Of a stretch of 50,614 nucleotides of DNA, positions 49,940-50,614 are shown piece by piece. The notes under the pieces are model-generated. The model searched no databases. It saw only the letters and a list, made by a program, of their open reading frames with translations, and had not been told where the DNA came from. This DNA is from an uncultured Collinsella sp. (GTDB lineage: Bacteria; Actinomycetota; Coriobacteriia; Coriobacteriales; Coriobacteriaceae), in assembly GCA_900762325.1 (NCBI GenBank), contig CAAFGG010000029.1:1-50614 (forward strand). Reading direction: 5' to 3'. How positions within the stretch are numbered: the first letter of the stretch is position 1; the number at the start of each line of letters is the position of its first letter. Position numbers and translations under genes: made by a program.

Positions 49940-50497
49940 ATGCATCTGTCCGTTCAGTCCCCAAGGGGGACGGTAGCCTAACACTAATCACTATTGTCTC
50001 AATTTAGTCGACTTGTGGCACGGACGTATTGCGCGAACGGTATCTTTACCTACTTCTTACGCTGCCAAGGCATATAACTAACCGTTCGTCTCGTATTGCA
50101 GACAATCTATATCCTCACTCAACTGGTGAGAATATATGAATAAGAATGATTACGAGCTGAATATCATCGAATACAGGCAGAAACGTTAACAAGCGTCATT
50201 TATATACATAAAACCGTTATAGCTATGCAATTTTGAATCGAAAGATTAGAGCTGAAATTGGGGATGATTTTTGAGAAAAAAGAGCGTTTACCTTAGAAAA
50301 GTTACTTTAGAATGCCGAAGTGCATCATGGGGGAATCACATGCGATATACCGTTCATCGCACTTTGTTGACCGTTCGGGGGCGAGGTGGAATTGCGGGTG
50401 GAATTTGGATATAACTAGAGCTGTCAGCAAGCAGCGTCCCATACGGAGGGGCGCTGATAAATTCGGCCAGTAAGGCCCGAAAGAAAGGTAGGAGGCC
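49940..50497. other. AT-rich regulatory region between ppk and arcA
   Basis: About 560 nt, AT-rich, divergent between ppk and arcA. Near ppk it begins with TCCCCAAGGGGGA (49958-49970). TATAAC at 50411-50416 is a possible arcA -10. GAATATATGAATAAGAAT (about 50130-50147) vaguely resembles an ArgR box but lacks symmetry. A 17-codon frame at 50136 is noted under findings. Otherwise no gene is seen. Confidence 0.5.
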
Positions 50498-50614
50498 ATG
50501 ACGAAAGGTCTGCACGTGCCTTCCGAGATCGGCAAGCTCAGGAAGGTCTGCCTGCACCGTCCCGGCGACGAGCTCCTCAACCTGCCGCCCGACGAGCTCG
50601 AGCGACTCCTGTTC
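50498..50614 (+). CDS. arcA: Arginine deiminase, N-terminal fragment
   Basis: 39 codons to the window edge: MTKGLHVPSEIGKLRKVCLHRPGDELLNLPPDE, a standard arginine deiminase opening with the conserved VCLHRPGDEL. AGGAGG lies 2-3 nt upstream of ATG 50498. The enzyme hydrolyses arginine to citrulline and ammonia in the ATP-yielding arginine pathway. The rest of the gene and probably arcB/arcC lie outside the window. Confidence 0.9.
   Translation, partial: MTKGLHVPSEIGKLRKVCLHRPGDELLNLPPDELERLLF

Noticed and set aside
50130..50180. ArgR operators before arcA
   Set aside because: GAATAT-type strings are present, but none has the needed two-fold symmetry with ATTCA.
1..50614. tRNA and rRNA genes
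   Set aside because: No cloverleaf-like segment with TTCGA-type T-loop plus acceptor stem, and no rRNA-like stretch, was noticed in any intergenic gap; a dedicated tRNA search was not possible.

Overview
The window looks like chromosomal DNA of a gut Coriobacteriia bacterium, most likely Collinsella. The base composition is high in GC, with C/G-ending codons. The gene set is fermentative: L-lactate dehydrogenase, two acetate kinases with phosphotransacetylase, a PTS with a GH1 glycosidase, and the start of an arginine deiminase gene at the right edge. The genus is an inference from overall gene resemblance; no rRNA or other taxonomic marker lies in the window. No tRNA, rRNA, CRISPR array or intact transposon was found.

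Layout. 1-7.4 kb: a compact 36-codon gene with its own promoter and terminator, NAD synthetase, a class I aminotransferase, L-lactate dehydrogenase, a DUF2974 hydrolase and an NdpA/YejK-type nucleoid protein. 7.4-13 kb: a minus-strand lysine/DAP operon under a lysine riboswitch, whose first gene fuses diaminopimelate decarboxylase to dihydrodipicolinate synthase, followed by dapB and dapH; an M20 amidohydrolase is divergent. 13-18.6 kb: a HigBA-like toxin-antitoxin pair, small membrane proteins, an XRE-type regulator, a membrane-anchored Ser/Thr kinase, a secreted coiled-coil lytic enzyme and a MOSC protein. 18.8-24.5 kb: an ATP-grasp D-aspartate-ligase-like gene with a racemase, then a complete ECF transporter (S, fused AA', T) headed by a leader peptide with three consecutive Trp codons and a terminator, so tryptophan is the probable substrate. 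24.6-35.9 kb: a sortase-anchored C69 peptidase, a lipid kinase with a 30-codon membrane peptide, RNase D, a YugP-type peptidase, exonuclease VII (xseAB), a HIT protein, two acetate kinases and pta. 36-41 kb: UDP-galactopyranose mutase coupled to a glycosyltransferase, a pair of large hairpin elements, a P1 peptidase, a Maf pyrophosphatase and a DJ-1/PfpI protein. 41.2-46.1 kb: a probable catabolic islet (conditional terminator, EamA permease, GH1, PTS IIBC) ending beside an internally deleted IS3-type remnant. 46.1-50.6 kb: an RlmD-type methyltransferase, polyphosphate kinase and the 5' end of arcA.

The most notable non-coding content is structured DNA/RNA. Two elements at 38408-38735 share a conserved core but have different, perfectly self-complementary outer stems of 21 and 29 bp. 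A layered hairpin lies at 7449-7549 between convergent genes. Two copies of a short loop-conserved hairpin flank the DUF2974 gene. The trp leader has an additional 21-bp pairing that encloses its terminator. Several intergenic palindromes carry GGGGAC/GTCCCC ends. The lysine-riboswitch-controlled LysA-DapA fusion and the tandem acetate kinases, one with an altered active-site motif, are the most interesting coding features.
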